This document shows positions 1-6,964 of a stretch of 16,314 nucleotides of DNA, piece by piece. Made by a program: the position numbers and the translations under genes. The notes under the pieces are model-generated. The model was not told where the DNA came from. It did not search any database and saw only the letters and a list, made by a program, of their open reading frames with translations. Source of the stretch: a bacterium (lineage in GTDB: Bacteria > Patescibacteriota > Minisyncoccia > Phycocordibacterales > UBA10002); NCBI GenBank assembly GCA_030648695.1, contig JAUSHG010000042.1, forward strand, positions 1-16,314, written 5' to 3'. Each line of letters starts with the position of its first letter. Position 1 is the first letter of the stretch.

Positions 1-138
1 AAAGCGCGGCATATCACTCTCCAATACCTCCAGAAGGCACACCACATCCGGCCGTTCCTCTTTTAGGAAGGAAGCAACCGCATCAACATGCTTATTCAGC
101 TCAATATTTATAGAAACCAGTTTTATTCCTTGCGACAT
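1..138 (-). CDS. Endonuclease/exonuclease/phosphatase-family protein, N-terminal fragment
   Basis: The first 46 codons read from an ATG at 138 and run off the window edge without a stop. The peptide begins MSQGIKLVSINIELNKHVDA and continues with an RPDVVCLLEV segment. This is the usual first strand and helix of the EEP fold (the N-x-N asparagines followed by the metal-binding Glu of a 'D-x-x-x-L-x-E' motif, here E37). Family members hydrolyse phosphodiester or phosphomonoester bonds using Mg2+. The substrate cannot be told from this fragment. The start lies 51 bases downstream of the aminopeptidase stop, so the two may be co-transcribed. No clear Shine-Dalgarno sequence is present. Confidence 0.75.
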   Translation of the reverse strand, partial: MSQGIKLVSINIELNKHVDAVASFLKEERPDVVCLLEVLESDMPRF

Positions 139-189
139 GACAAAATTTCGCGTCAGTTTTGCGTTCTGCTTTCGCGTCTGTTTCGCGAT

Positions 190-1404
190 TTATACTCTAA
201 ACATCCCATTTTTATATATCACCTTCTCCTTCCCGTCCTGCAAAGTCGCCGTCACCGTCCGCGGAGCGGTGGACACAATATCCGTATGCACCGAAGAATC
301 GTTAAACCCCATGTCCTCCCAGTCCTTCGGGCTCATCTCTCCGGGATTGCCAATGTAGCAGTCATGATACGCGCTTCCGAGTGCCAAGTGAGTATTCCCC
401 TGCGGCCCACCCATGTTCTCATCAAAGAGCGTTTCGGCCATAAAGCGCGTGATGCGAGAAAAGCGTTTGTCAGTAAGCGAGTACTCGCCCATTTTGTCGG
501 CATTCTTGGTCGCAATCATCTCCCGAAGCACCTTTTCATTTTTGCGCGCCTTGCTCTTGACCACTCGGCCGTCTTTAAACCACAGCTCCACCCCCTCAAT
601 GAGCATACCGTAGCGATAGAGCGGCTGGTTGAAGCGAATCCATCCCGTAGTGCCGCGCCAGTCAGGCGAAGTAAACAGTTCAAAACTTGGGATATTGCGC
701 CCGCTACCCCCCACCCATTTGCGCTTCGGCCCGAGATTAATCCAGAGGTCAGCATCATGCCCTTCCAAATGAAGCTTATCAATCTTGAGAGCATTTAGTT
801 TCAGTCGTGTATCCTCAATCTTTTTATACACCTTCTTCCACTCGGCAATCGGATTTTTCTTGTCCAAAAAGCAGGCGCGGATAATCTGCTCCCAATATTC
901 CTTAAGCGACATTCCGGCCTCCTTGGCCATGGCCTCTGTCCCGTAGAGTCCGAGCGTCCATGTGTACTTTCCGGCGTTTTCCTTTTCGCGCCGCCAGTTC
1001 ATATACGGCTTCCACGCAAGTCCTCTCTGCATAATTTTCTTCGGCGGAATTCCCTCAAGCTCGTGCAAATCCACTTCGCTTAATATGAAAATAGAGTGGT
1101 CCAGCTGATTCACGAGCCCCCTGGCATAGGTGCGCGGAAAAAACTTGAGCTGGTGCGGCTTGGCGTGCAGGAAAAAGTCGCGGTCAAACGGAAAACGGTC
1201 TCCGCTGTCAGGGCGATAGTCGGAAATGACGTGCCCGCCGGCAAAGAGAATTTTCTTTTTTATTTCCGCATAGAGCGGCTTGGCGGCTTCGTAGCAGATG
1301 AGGTGCACCACCTCGCCTTTCTTGATTCCCTTCCCGCTATTCAGTGCGAAATTCACAAACACATCTGCGTATCTTTCTAGAATTTTCTGTGGTGGCGTGT
1401 ACAT
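190..1404 (-). CDS. M29-family metallo-aminopeptidase
   Basis: 404-residue cytoplasmic aminopeptidase of the M29 (AmpS/PepS/aminopeptidase T) family, which removes N-terminal amino acids using a two-metal centre. The C-terminal half carries the family's metal ligands in order: E242 in NIPSFELFTSPD, E307 in MGEYSL, H339 in NTHLALG, and H373 and D375 in NDSSVHTD. Y346 and the following cysteine match the usual Y-x-x-C segment. The length matches the family norm of about 400 residues, and nothing looks truncated. The start is the ATG at 1404, just downstream of spacer word repeats; no Shine-Dalgarno is visible. The likely role is peptide turnover, consistent with a scavenging lifestyle. There is no signal peptide. 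Confidence 0.9.
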   Translation of the reverse strand: MYTPPQKILERYADVFVNFALNSGKGIKKGEVVHLICYEAAKPLYAEIKKKILFAGGHVISDYRPDSGDRFPFDRDFFLHAKPHQLKFFPRTYARGLVNQLDHSIFILSEVDLHELEGIPPKKIMQRGLAWKPYMNWRREKENAGKYTWTLGLYGTEAMAKEAGMSLKEYWEQIIRACFLDKKNPIAEWKKVYKKIEDTRLKLNALKIDKLHLEGHDADLWINLGPKRKWVGGSGRNIPSFELFTSPDWRGTTGWIRFNQPLYRYGMLIEGVELWFKDGRVVKSKARKNEKVLREMIATKNADKMGEYSLTDKRFSRITRFMAETLFDENMGGPQGNTHLALGSAYHDCYIGNPGEMSPKDWEDMGFNDSSVHTDIVSTAPRTVTATLQDGKEKVIYKNGMFRV

Positions 1405-1535
1405 AGTTAAAAGTTAACGGTCAAAAGTTAAAAGTTCTTTCTTTCTTCCTCCTCCCCTCCTTTTCCAAGGAGGGGATTAAGGGGTGGTGTTCTCTTCTGT
1501 TAATAGTCAGCAGTCAAAAGTTAACAGTCATTTTA
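1405..1535. repeat. Spacer of TTAACAGTCAAAAG-type word repeats
   Basis: Both ends of this spacer are built from variations on the words AGTTAAAAGTTAAC, GGTCAAAAGTTAAAAG and AGTCAGCAGTCAAAAGTTAAC (for example at 1405-1432 and 1500-1530), flanking a hairpin-plus-tail element at 1449-1489. Other spacers in the window use different words in the same style. No promoter or gene was recognised in it. Confidence 0.6.
1449..1489 (+). repeat. Hairpin-plus-tail repeat element, copy 1
   Basis: Palindrome CCCCTCC-TTTTCC-A-AGGAGGGG followed by GATTAAGGGGTGGTG. The same plan (CTCCCC, TTTTCAAA or TTTTCCAA, GGGGAG, then GATTAAGGGGTGG or a close variant) recurs at 5949-5984 and several times in 15927-16193. 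It sits between the aminopeptidase start and the DoxX stop. Confidence 0.75.
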
Positions 1536-1562
1536 TGTACCTTACCATAAAATCCCTCTTTG

Positions 1563-1609
1563 CAAAACAAAATCAACAACATTCCGACATTCTGCAGAAT
1601 GTCGGAATG
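1563..1609 (-). terminator. 30-bp perfect palindrome with T-rich tail, possible terminator of arsR-doxX
   Basis: Positions 1580-1609 are a perfect palindrome with half-site CATTCCGACATTCTG. On the minus strand it lies 28 bases past the doxX stop and is followed by TTGTTGATTTTGTTTTG (1579-1563), an interrupted T-rich stretch. That fits an intrinsic terminator. The very long perfect stem and the GGAATGACA flank also fit a dispersed palindromic repeat, and the two readings do not exclude each other. Confidence 0.45.
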
Positions 1610-1637
1610 ACAGTAAGAAAGAGATGTGGTCTGATTG

Positions 1638-2111
1638 CTAGCCGAGCCAGGCGCGAAGGCGCGGGAATTTCGAGCAGAGGGGTAGCGAGGCGCACCATTT
1701 TTCAAGCCCGAAGAACCGGCCGGCGCGAAGCGAGGCAAGCACCAGAAGCGCCGCGATATAGACAATATGCTCGTCAATAATAAATGAGTGTGCGTTCGGA
1801 AATGGGAACGAAAGCGGCAGGTAATAAAGAAGCATGAGCACCACTCCGGAGAGCGAGGCAAGCCGCACGAATACACCGAGTATAAGGGCGGCACCGATAA
1901 GCGTAAGCCCCCATTCGTTGAGGAAGTTCGTAACGGGGAGAATCTCCGGCTGTGCAAACCATTGGAAAAATCCCGTGAACGATTTGGCACCCTGCAAATA
2001 TCCGGCCGCAGACCACGCGGGGTCAGTTACTTTGGTAAGGCCGGCATAGAGAAACAGGAGGCCAAGCGAGAGCCGGAGCAGGAGAAGTGAGAAAAGTGAA
2101 GTGCGGTTCAT
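1638..2111 (-). CDS. DoxX-family membrane protein
   Basis: 157-residue integral membrane protein. It has about four hydrophobic segments: residues 7-25 (LLLLRLSLGLLFLYAGLTK), about 63-85, about 88-105 and about 120-140. The first, with its R-x-S-x-G-x-x-F-x-x-A-G-x-x-K pattern, is the DoxX/TQO-subunit signature. DoxX-like proteins are small quinone-linked or redox-partner membrane proteins, and the precise role here is unknown. The start is placed at the ATG at 2111; a TTG nine codons upstream would add a weakly supported extension. It follows the ArsR gene by 48 bases and is probably regulated by it. A second DoxX-like protein lies at 10301-10681. Confidence 0.8.
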   Translation of the reverse strand: MNRTSLFSLLLLRLSLGLLFLYAGLTKVTDPAWSAAGYLQGAKSFTGFFQWFAQPEILPVTNFLNEWGLTLIGAALILGVFVRLASLSGVVLMLLYYLPLSFPFPNAHSFIIDEHIVYIAALLVLASLRAGRFFGLEKWCASLPLCSKFPRLRAWLG

Positions 2112-2159
2112 GTTTTCAAAATAATTAAAAATATACAAAGGAGCAATTTTTAACGGGAC

Positions 2160-2507
2160 TTACTTTGCAATGAGTGTCTTCACCTTGGAGCGCAGGCGGG
2201 GCTGTGACATGCCGCCTGAAATCCAGAGGTTGTAGAGAATCACGCACGGTTTGACGATTTCAGCATCCACTATTTTGTAGTAGACATTGAGTCCCTTTCG
2301 CCGCGTGGTCACGAGCCCCGCATGGCGCAGAAGTGCTAGATGCTGGGAGACATTGGCTTTGGACACACCCAAAATTCTCACGAGTTCTTCCACGCGCTTT
2401 TCCTCAAATTTGATGTTATTGAGAATTTCCAGCCGCTTTTCATTCGCCAACAGTTTGTAGATTTTGGCGTTGTTGATGAAAGCAATCTTGGGCAAAAGTT
2501 CTTTCAT
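2160..2507 (-). CDS. ArsR/SmtB-family winged-helix repressor
   Basis: 115-residue winged-helix DNA-binding protein. The helix-turn-helix spans about residues 39-65 (VEELVRILGVSKANVSQHLA, then LLRHAGLV), followed by a wing with the typical RRKG-x-x-VYY segment at about 69-77. It lacks the ELCVCDL metal site of classical ArsR, and its only cysteine is C88, so the inducer cannot be predicted and may be redox- or sulfur-related. The start is the ATG at 2507; the open frame extends upstream to a TTG within a repeat, which is less likely. It has its own promoter and a dyad overlapping the -35 box (2547-2579), consistent with autorepression. DoxX follows as the probable target. Confidence 0.88.
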   Translation of the reverse strand: MKELLPKIAFINNAKIYKLLANEKRLEILNNIKFEEKRVEELVRILGVSKANVSQHLALLRHAGLVTTRRKGLNVYYKIVDAEIVKPCVILYNLWISGGMSQPRLRSKVKTLIAK

Positions 2508-2546
2508 GGAATACGAAATTACGAATAGATACGCTGTTTCGAAACT

Positions 2547-2579
2547 AGTATAGCAAAGACCTTGATTCAAAATCAAGGT
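2547..2579 (-). promoter_or_regulatory. arsR promoter with overlapping operator dyad
   Basis: On the minus strand, TTGATT (2576-2571), an 18-base spacer and TATACT (2552-2547) form a plausible sigma-70 promoter, with transcription expected to start near 2540, about 33 bases before the ATG. The -35 box lies inside a perfect dyad at 2559-2579 with half-sites ACCTTGATT and AATCAAGGT separated by three bases. This is where an autoregulating ArsR protein would be expected to bind. Confidence 0.6.
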
Positions 2580-2612
2580 TCAACCTTTTTCCCGATACAA
2601 GGTTGAACCTTG
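2574..2612 (+). repeat. AAGGTTCAACCTT palindromic element, copy A
   Basis: Fourteen-base arms CAAGGTTCAACCTT (2574-2587) and AAGGTTGAACCTTG (2599-2612) are separated by TTTCCCGATAC. A near-identical element lies in the opposite orientation at 8707-8742, with a matching asymmetric spacer, so the two are copies of one element. This copy sits just after the adenosyltransferase stop and its left arm overlaps the arsR operator dyad. The two hairpins are therefore mutually exclusive in RNA. It could also terminate the B12 operon, although no T tract follows. Confidence 0.75.
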
Positions 2613-2620
2613 GAGACACA

Positions 2621-3184
2621 CTACCTGTACGTCGGTGCCTGCTCTTCCACCTCTTGGCAGTGGGTGGCACATCGAGCGAGCACGTAAAACGCGCTGGAAA
2701 GGCGGTTTACGTAGCGGCCAATGTTGGAATCCGTTCCTTCCGGTCTTGCCTTTACATATGAGCGCTCAACGCGTCGCGCAATGGTCCGGCAGATATCCAA
2801 AAGTGACCCCAGTTCCGTCGCGCCGGGAATGACAAAGGAGGTGATGGGGGGAAACTTCGTAGAGAGTCGTTCAATACGCTCCTCAATGTCCGTCACTTTC
2901 TCTTCAGACAAACGAGGAGCAGCTCCGGCAAGTTCCGCCTGAATGATAAACAGATTCTGCTGAATGCCGCTTAAGGTCTGCAGAAAATCAGAACGACCTC
3001 CTGCATCAAGACAGCGAAAGCCGGTGCGCGCGGCAACCGCGCGCGACAGCCCCACAAACGAATTGAGCTCGTCCAGTCCACCGAGCACTTCAAAAACCTC
3101 TTCCCCTTTTGACATGCGCGCACCGGCGGGGCAGTTGAAAAGTTTCGTCGTACCCCCGTCTCCTTTAGCAGTGTAGTAACGCAT
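2621..3184 (-). CDS. pduO: PduO-type cob(I)alamin adenosyltransferase
   Basis: 187-residue ATP:cob(I)alamin adenosyltransferase, which attaches the 5'-deoxyadenosyl group of ATP to reduced cobalamin to make coenzyme B12. Landmarks are the ATP-binding N-terminus YYTAKGDGGTTKLF (residues 3-16), GGLDELNSFVG (35-45) with the conserved D38, FVIPG (117-121, whose Phe corresponds to the one that pushes cobalamin into the four-coordinate state), RTIARRVER (133-141) and YVNRLSSAFYVLAR (158-171). These are the complete set for the family. The start is the ATG at 3184; an 18-residue extension is open but comes from a word-repeat spacer. It lies downstream of the B12-dependent ribonucleotide reductase, whose cofactor it would supply. 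Confidence 0.93.
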   Translation of the reverse strand: MRYYTAKGDGGTTKLFNCPAGARMSKGEEVFEVLGGLDELNSFVGLSRAVAARTGFRCLDAGGRSDFLQTLSGIQQNLFIIQAELAGAAPRLSEEKVTDIEERIERLSTKFPPITSFVIPGATELGSLLDICRTIARRVERSYVKARPEGTDSNIGRYVNRLSSAFYVLARCATHCQEVEEQAPTYR

Positions 3185-3359
3185 ACAGGTAATAACCAAA
3201 AACCAAGATACAATAACCAAACAAATATCAATTCTCAAAATTCAAAGGGGATCAGTGGATTGGAGGTTGGAGGTTGGCTATTGATTATTGTTTGGAACTT
3301 GGTGTTTGGTGATTGGTTATTATTCTTTTGGAGCTTGTTTCTTGGTTATTGGTGATTAT
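3185..3359. repeat. Spacer of GGTTATTGGTGATTGG-type word repeats
   Basis: A 175-base spacer between nrdJ and the adenosyltransferase, made of variations on TTGGTTATTGGTGATTATT, TTGGAGGTTGG and their complements (CAATAACCAAACAAATATC near 3210). No promoter stands out. It breaks the otherwise tight operon and could hold an internal start site or simply be accumulated repeat. Confidence 0.55.
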
Positions 3360-5660
3360 TTAGATTTCGCACACTCCCCCGACACACGCGAGTTCGCGCT
3401 TCAGGTCCTGCTCATCGGTGCGCTCGTAGGACATAATTTTTGAGAAATCCACCTGCTCCCAGTGTTTTGCAAGCGCCTCAAAGCGTGCCTCGTCTATTTC
3501 CTCGTAGGGTGCCAGCCGATACACATGGTTGTCGCGCGGCAAGAATGACAATCCGCAGACAATATCCCAGTTTTTGTACAGCCAGTGTGCCACCTCAATC
3601 CATTCGCTCTCTCCCACGGAAATCGTTACCGACGGATTGTGCTCGGTATAGGCGCTGCGCACCACTTTCCAGTGCTCAAGCTGTTTGAGCGCCGACACAT
3701 CATTTTTGTATACGCTCCCCGCGGGGGACTTCACCGGAAATTCCAGCACAAAGGTGGTCGCGTTCTCGTGCGTTTGCCCCACCTCGGGGAAAAACGGCAC
3801 TCCCTGGTCGCGGAGCATTTTGAACAGCGAATCGGTGGCGGCAATGCGAATGCGGCGGATATAAAACGGCGCGTGGCGCGGGTGCATACCGGAGGCACAA
3901 TCAACCATCTGGGAAAGCGTGCCCGAGGGCTTGACGCAGGTGATGGCCGTGGAGAGAGTGATGCCGAAGCGCGCGGAAAATTCGCCGTTTACGCGAATGG
4001 CTTCTTCGCGCAGGGCAGTGAGCGTCTCCCCTTCCCGCACCGCCTCTGAATCCCACGGGCCGGTAATGGAAACGCCGAGCAGTCGCTCGCGTTCGCAGTG
4101 CTCCTTCCACTCCCGTGAAAGGTACGGGAAATTCGTGAGCGAGGACTGGAACGTGCCCAATATCGTTGCGAGGCGAATTTTGCGCATGAGCGACTCGCGC
4201 GTGTCTTCCGGACGCGCGACGATTTCGGAAAGGTTGCAGAACTGTTTGCTCTGCAGAATTATTTCGCCGCAAGGGTTCGTGCCGATTGAGCCGATGAGCG
4301 TCTTTCCGGAGGCGTCAAAGTATCCTGCTTCGCGCAGTGCCTCCTTGCGGCGCTCCGGCAAAATATTCCCGAGAATGCCGCGGTTGAAAATGCCGCGCTC
4401 TCCCGAGCCGCTCTCCATAAGCGCGAGCCACTCTTTCATAAACTCGGCGCTCCCCGGCTTCTCGCGGTACACCGCGGAATTGTTCGCAAGCATACGCTGG
4501 GGCTCGGTAACATAAAACGCTCCTTTCTTGGAGTCCCGCAGGGCCTCGTCATCCAAATCGGAGAGGGAAATCATGGCGCTTCGCCGCACTCCGCCTGAGA
4601 CGACACAGTCGCCAATCATGCAGATGATATCGTGCACATCCAGATTCATGAGGCGTTTGCCCTGCCGCTTCAGAATGCGCGTGCGGGCAAAGGCAAGGAG
4701 TCGTTGGAGCGGCTCGGGACCCGAGGCGCGACCTCCCATGGTTTTGAGGCGCGCTCCGGAGGGACGGATTTGAGAGAAATCAAACTCCACATCCTCTCCG
4801 CGCCCCCATGCGGTCAGGCCGAAGGCGAGGGCATCACACCACCCCTCTTTGCTGTCGGGAATGACATACACGGGCAGTTTGACTCCGGTCTGAAGTGCGA
4901 TTTGCGGAAACTTGCCCACGTTCTGGCTCTCCACCGACCACCCCGCGCCGGTGCCACACATGGAAATGTACATAATTTCGGCGAGGTCCTGGAAATTCTC
5001 CGGCGCAATGTAGGAGCAGTTGTACGCGCACACATTGGTAGTGTCCGCAGGAGAGCCCGCAAACTGCAAAAGCCGCATGGAGGGCATGGCTTCATGGCGG
5101 AGAATCCCCTCGCGCAGTTCTGCGTATTCGGCTTCCGAAAGTTTATCCCCAAGTTTGCTCTGCATGTAGCCCATGTACCGGTCAACGGTTTCAATCCAGG
5201 TCTCGCGCCTGCCTTTTTCCGGAATCCAACGCGAGTAACTGCGGTAGTAGACGAATTCGCCGAGCGTGCTTCTGAAATAGGCCTTGCTCTGTTCCGCAAT
5301 CTCACGCACAGGAGCGGGCACGACTCCGCGATTCTGCCGGAGTTCCGCGCGCTTCTGCCGGTAGATAATGTAGGCCTTCGCCGTCAGCGTGAGCCCTTCG
5401 TTCATCAGTGTCTGCTCCACGACATCCTGAATAAGTTCAATTGACGGAAGAAACCTGCGGTCGCGGGAAAGTTCTTTGAGCCGCAACAGTTCGCTCTCCA
5501 CCACTCCCGCAACCCGCTTGGCTTCTTCCTCGCTTCCTTCTTCCGCGGCCTTCATGGCGCGGGAAATCGCATGCACAATGCGTTCACTATCAAACGGCAC
5601 AATGCGTCCGTCGCGCTTGCGCGCTTCGGTGATTCGGTCGGTGGTTACGTGAGTGTCCAT
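3360..5660 (-). CDS. nrdJ: Adenosylcobalamin-dependent (class II) ribonucleotide reductase
   Basis: 766-residue class II ribonucleotide reductase, resembling the monomeric Lactobacillus triphosphate reductase. It makes deoxynucleotides using a thiyl radical generated from AdoCbl, without oxygen or a second subunit. An N-terminal ATP-cone-like region (about residues 10-105) suggests allosteric control by ATP/dATP. The catalytic core has C464 and E466 in TNPCGEI, C475 in KQFCNLSE as one of the redox pair, and C211 or C215 in NVCAYNCSYI as its partner. SSLTNFPYL (506-514) follows. C759 and C764 (CVGGVC) at the very C-terminus have the spacing of the re-reducing cysteine pair. No key residue is missing. 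It starts at 5660, five bases after the S-component stop, so the two are surely co-transcribed. Confidence 0.96.
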   Translation of the reverse strand: MDTHVTTDRITEARKRDGRIVPFDSERIVHAISRAMKAAEEGSEEEAKRVAGVVESELLRLKELSRDRRFLPSIELIQDVVEQTLMNEGLTLTAKAYIIYRQKRAELRQNRGVVPAPVREIAEQSKAYFRSTLGEFVYYRSYSRWIPEKGRRETWIETVDRYMGYMQSKLGDKLSEAEYAELREGILRHEAMPSMRLLQFAGSPADTTNVCAYNCSYIAPENFQDLAEIMYISMCGTGAGWSVESQNVGKFPQIALQTGVKLPVYVIPDSKEGWCDALAFGLTAWGRGEDVEFDFSQIRPSGARLKTMGGRASGPEPLQRLLAFARTRILKRQGKRLMNLDVHDIICMIGDCVVSGGVRRSAMISLSDLDDEALRDSKKGAFYVTEPQRMLANNSAVYREKPGSAEFMKEWLALMESGSGERGIFNRGILGNILPERRKEALREAGYFDASGKTLIGSIGTNPCGEIILQSKQFCNLSEIVARPEDTRESLMRKIRLATILGTFQSSLTNFPYLSREWKEHCERERLLGVSITGPWDSEAVREGETLTALREEAIRVNGEFSARFGITLSTAITCVKPSGTLSQMVDCASGMHPRHAPFYIRRIRIAATDSLFKMLRDQGVPFFPEVGQTHENATTFVLEFPVKSPAGSVYKNDVSALKQLEHWKVVRSAYTEHNPSVTISVGESEWIEVAHWLYKNWDIVCGLSFLPRDNHVYRLAPYEEIDEARFEALAKHWEQVDFSKIMSYERTDEQDLKRELACVGGVCEI

Positions 5661-5665
5661 AGTAG

Positions 5666-6259
5666 TTATGCGTGAGAATTAATGGCAATGAGTGCCGAAT
5701 GTGCGGCCGGTGCCGGTGCTTTTGCAAGCCACCGGACTAAAAACGGGCTCCATACAAGCGAGAGCGTTACGTTGCCGAGAAGGTGCATGAGCGTAAACGG
5801 AATCTGTCCCAGAAGTGCCGAGCTAAACGGCTGACCGAAGAAAAGCGGACCGACGGTGAGTCCCGTTGCGGCATCATAGAATAACGTGCCGACAATCGCG
5901 AAATATACGAAATGCCGCCGCAATGCACGTGTGCCTCTTTTCTTCACTTCTCCCCCTTTCAAAGGGAGAGATTGAGAGGGGGTTACGAAGCGCGAGTTAA
6001 AATACCATGCCGAACCCAAACCGAGCACCCCGTACGCCGAAGCCGTAAAGAACGTCCACGGTCCCACGGTACCGGTTATCACGTCATACAAAAGAATAGA
6101 AAAAAATCCGAATAAAAAAGCGCCCATACCGCCGAATAATCTTGCAACCGGCATTTGTGTCGCGAGAATCGGCTCCACATTCGGCGCGCGAAACGGAAGC
6201 AGGCGGAACAACAGACAGAGCGCAAACACTACAGTAATTTTTAACGGATGTCGCAGCAT
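5666..6259 (-). CDS. ECF transporter S component, probably for cobalamin
   Basis: 197-residue membrane protein with about six hydrophobic segments. The N-terminal half resembles the substrate-binding S component of energy-coupling-factor importers, with NVEPILA near residue 27 and GAFLFGFFSILLYDVITG followed by a W-x-F-x-x-x-x-Y-G pattern near 46-77. S components bind a vitamin outside and need an ECF ATPase/T module, none of which is in this window. The substrate is inferred as cobalamin from position, between a transcobalamin-like protein and nrdJ/adenosyltransferase; sequence alone does not say. A hydrophilic loop at about residues 92-105 is encoded by a copy of the hairpin-plus-tail repeat. 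The start is the ATG at 6259. Confidence 0.78.
   Translation of the reverse strand: MLRHPLKITVVFALCLLFRLLPFRAPNVEPILATQMPVARLFGGMGAFLFGFFSILLYDVITGTVGPWTFFTASAYGVLGLGSAWYFNSRFVTPSQSLPLKGGEVKKRGTRALRRHFVYFAIVGTLFYDAATGLTVGPLFFGQPFSSALLGQIPFTLMHLLGNVTLSLVWSPFLVRWLAKAPAPAAHSALIAINSHA
5949..5984 (+). repeat. Hairpin-plus-tail repeat element inside a coding sequence
   Basis: TCTCCCCCTTTCAAAGGGAGA followed by GATTGAGAGGGGGTT has the same plan as the intergenic elements at 1449-1489 and 15978-16018. Here it lies in frame within the S-component gene and encodes the stretch from about VTPSQSLPL to KGGEV, a hydrophilic loop between two membrane segments. Confidence 0.7.
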
Positions 6260-6260
6260 A

Positions 6261-6298
6261 GTAGTAGTTAGTAGTTAGTGGTCAATAGTTAATAGCAT
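6261..6298. repeat. Short spacer of AGTTAGTAGTTAGTGG-type word repeats
   Basis: The spacer upstream of the S-component start is made of TAGTAGTTAGTAGTTAGTGG and TCAATAGTTAATAG words. It resembles the 1405-1535 spacer in style. It holds no convincing promoter. Confidence 0.45.
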
Positions 6299-6316
6299 AG
6301 TTTCGCAACCATGAAA

Positions 6317-6964
6317 TCATTTAGTAAGTGTACCCCCAGCAAACAACCGCTTCAATGTGGATAGCGATACTCTGCGTGTCAAACCAAGGAGCGTCAATGC
6401 GCCAAGAAGCATCCAAAGGACCGGCATGGCGGCTTTGGGTACCGCGGCAAGAAGCGAAGAGGGCGAAACCTCTATTGAAACCGGAATCCGGACTCCGCCC
6501 CCGATTCCGAGCGAAGAAGCTCCGAGCGCGCTCCCCTCTATGGCAAGCACGGTGCGCACCATTCCCTCCTCGCGGCGTACTACGCGCACAAACACCTCCC
6601 GCTTCTCCCCCGCCTCCAGCACAAAGCGGCTCGGAACAATCGTGAAATCGGAGTCAAATTCCTCCGGATACACCTCAAAGAGCCCAACTTCGGAGGAGGG
6701 GTTGCGCACCATGATTTTTGCCGCCGTTTCCTTCCCCAAGAGCGCCTTAAATGAGAGCGTGGCAGGAGAAGCCGAAACGCCGATGGCCGACATCTCGACA
6801 GGAAATAGTAAAGAAGGAAGAACAATGGTCGCTAATACCGAATATCGAATACCTAATACCAAAAAATATCTAATACCCAGTATAAAATCAAGATAGGTTT
6901 TTCTTATTGCGTATTTCATATTTGATATTTTTAGATATTCGGCATTAGGTATTTGATATTTCAT
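6317..6964 (-). CDS. Membrane-anchored Ig-like/Fn3-like surface protein, partner of the B12-binding protein
   Basis: 215-residue protein of no firmly recognised family. A hydrophobic signal/anchor lies at about residues 34-58. A beta-rich domain at about 62-167 follows (ASPATLSFKALLGKETAAKI, then V-R-N-P-S-S-E, and EAGEKREVFVRV), with the look of an Ig-like or MSP-like fold. A second membrane segment at about 178-196 precedes a short basic tail (LTRRVSLSTLKRLF). The topology suggests the domain outside and the tail in the cytoplasm. The ATG at 6964 overlaps the upstream stop as ATGA, pointing to translational coupling. The N-terminus, with LGIRY twice, comes from a word-repeat tract, so a start at 6919 is possible. 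The last domain of the upstream protein looks similar, so I infer a surface complex. Confidence 0.7.
   Translation of the reverse strand: MKYQIPNAEYLKISNMKYAIRKTYLDFILGIRYFLVLGIRYSVLATIVLPSLLFPVEMSAIGVSASPATLSFKALLGKETAAKIMVRNPSSEVGLFEVYPEEFDSDFTIVPSRFVLEAGEKREVFVRVVRREEGMVRTVLAIEGSALGASSLGIGGGVRIPVSIEVSPSSLLAAVPKAAMPVLWMLLGALTLLGLTRRVSLSTLKRLFAGGTLTK
6830..6961. repeat. AATACC/GATATT word-repeat tract in the 5' end of a gene
   Basis: Repeated words such as ACCGAATATCGAATACCTAA, AAATATCTAATACC, GATATTCGGCATTAGG and TATTTGATATTTC fill this AT-rich stretch, with direct and inverted copies that could fold together. It overlaps the first 40 or so codons of the Ig-like gene and explains the doubled LGIRY peptide in its N-terminus. 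Confidence 0.6.

Noticed and set aside
2820..2835. GGGAATGACAAA, resembling the TCATTCCC dispersed repeat
   Set aside because: It encodes the conserved SFVIPG motif of the adenosyltransferase, so the likeness is coincidental.
3185..3238. 18-residue hydrophobic extension of the adenosyltransferase
   Set aside because: The codons come from the word-repeat spacer, and the family begins at the YYTAKGDGG motif right after the ATG at 3184.
4632..5444. 270-codon plus-strand open frame
   Set aside because: Lies wholly inside nrdJ on the other strand; the nrdJ motifs are complete, and this frame has no recognisable domain.
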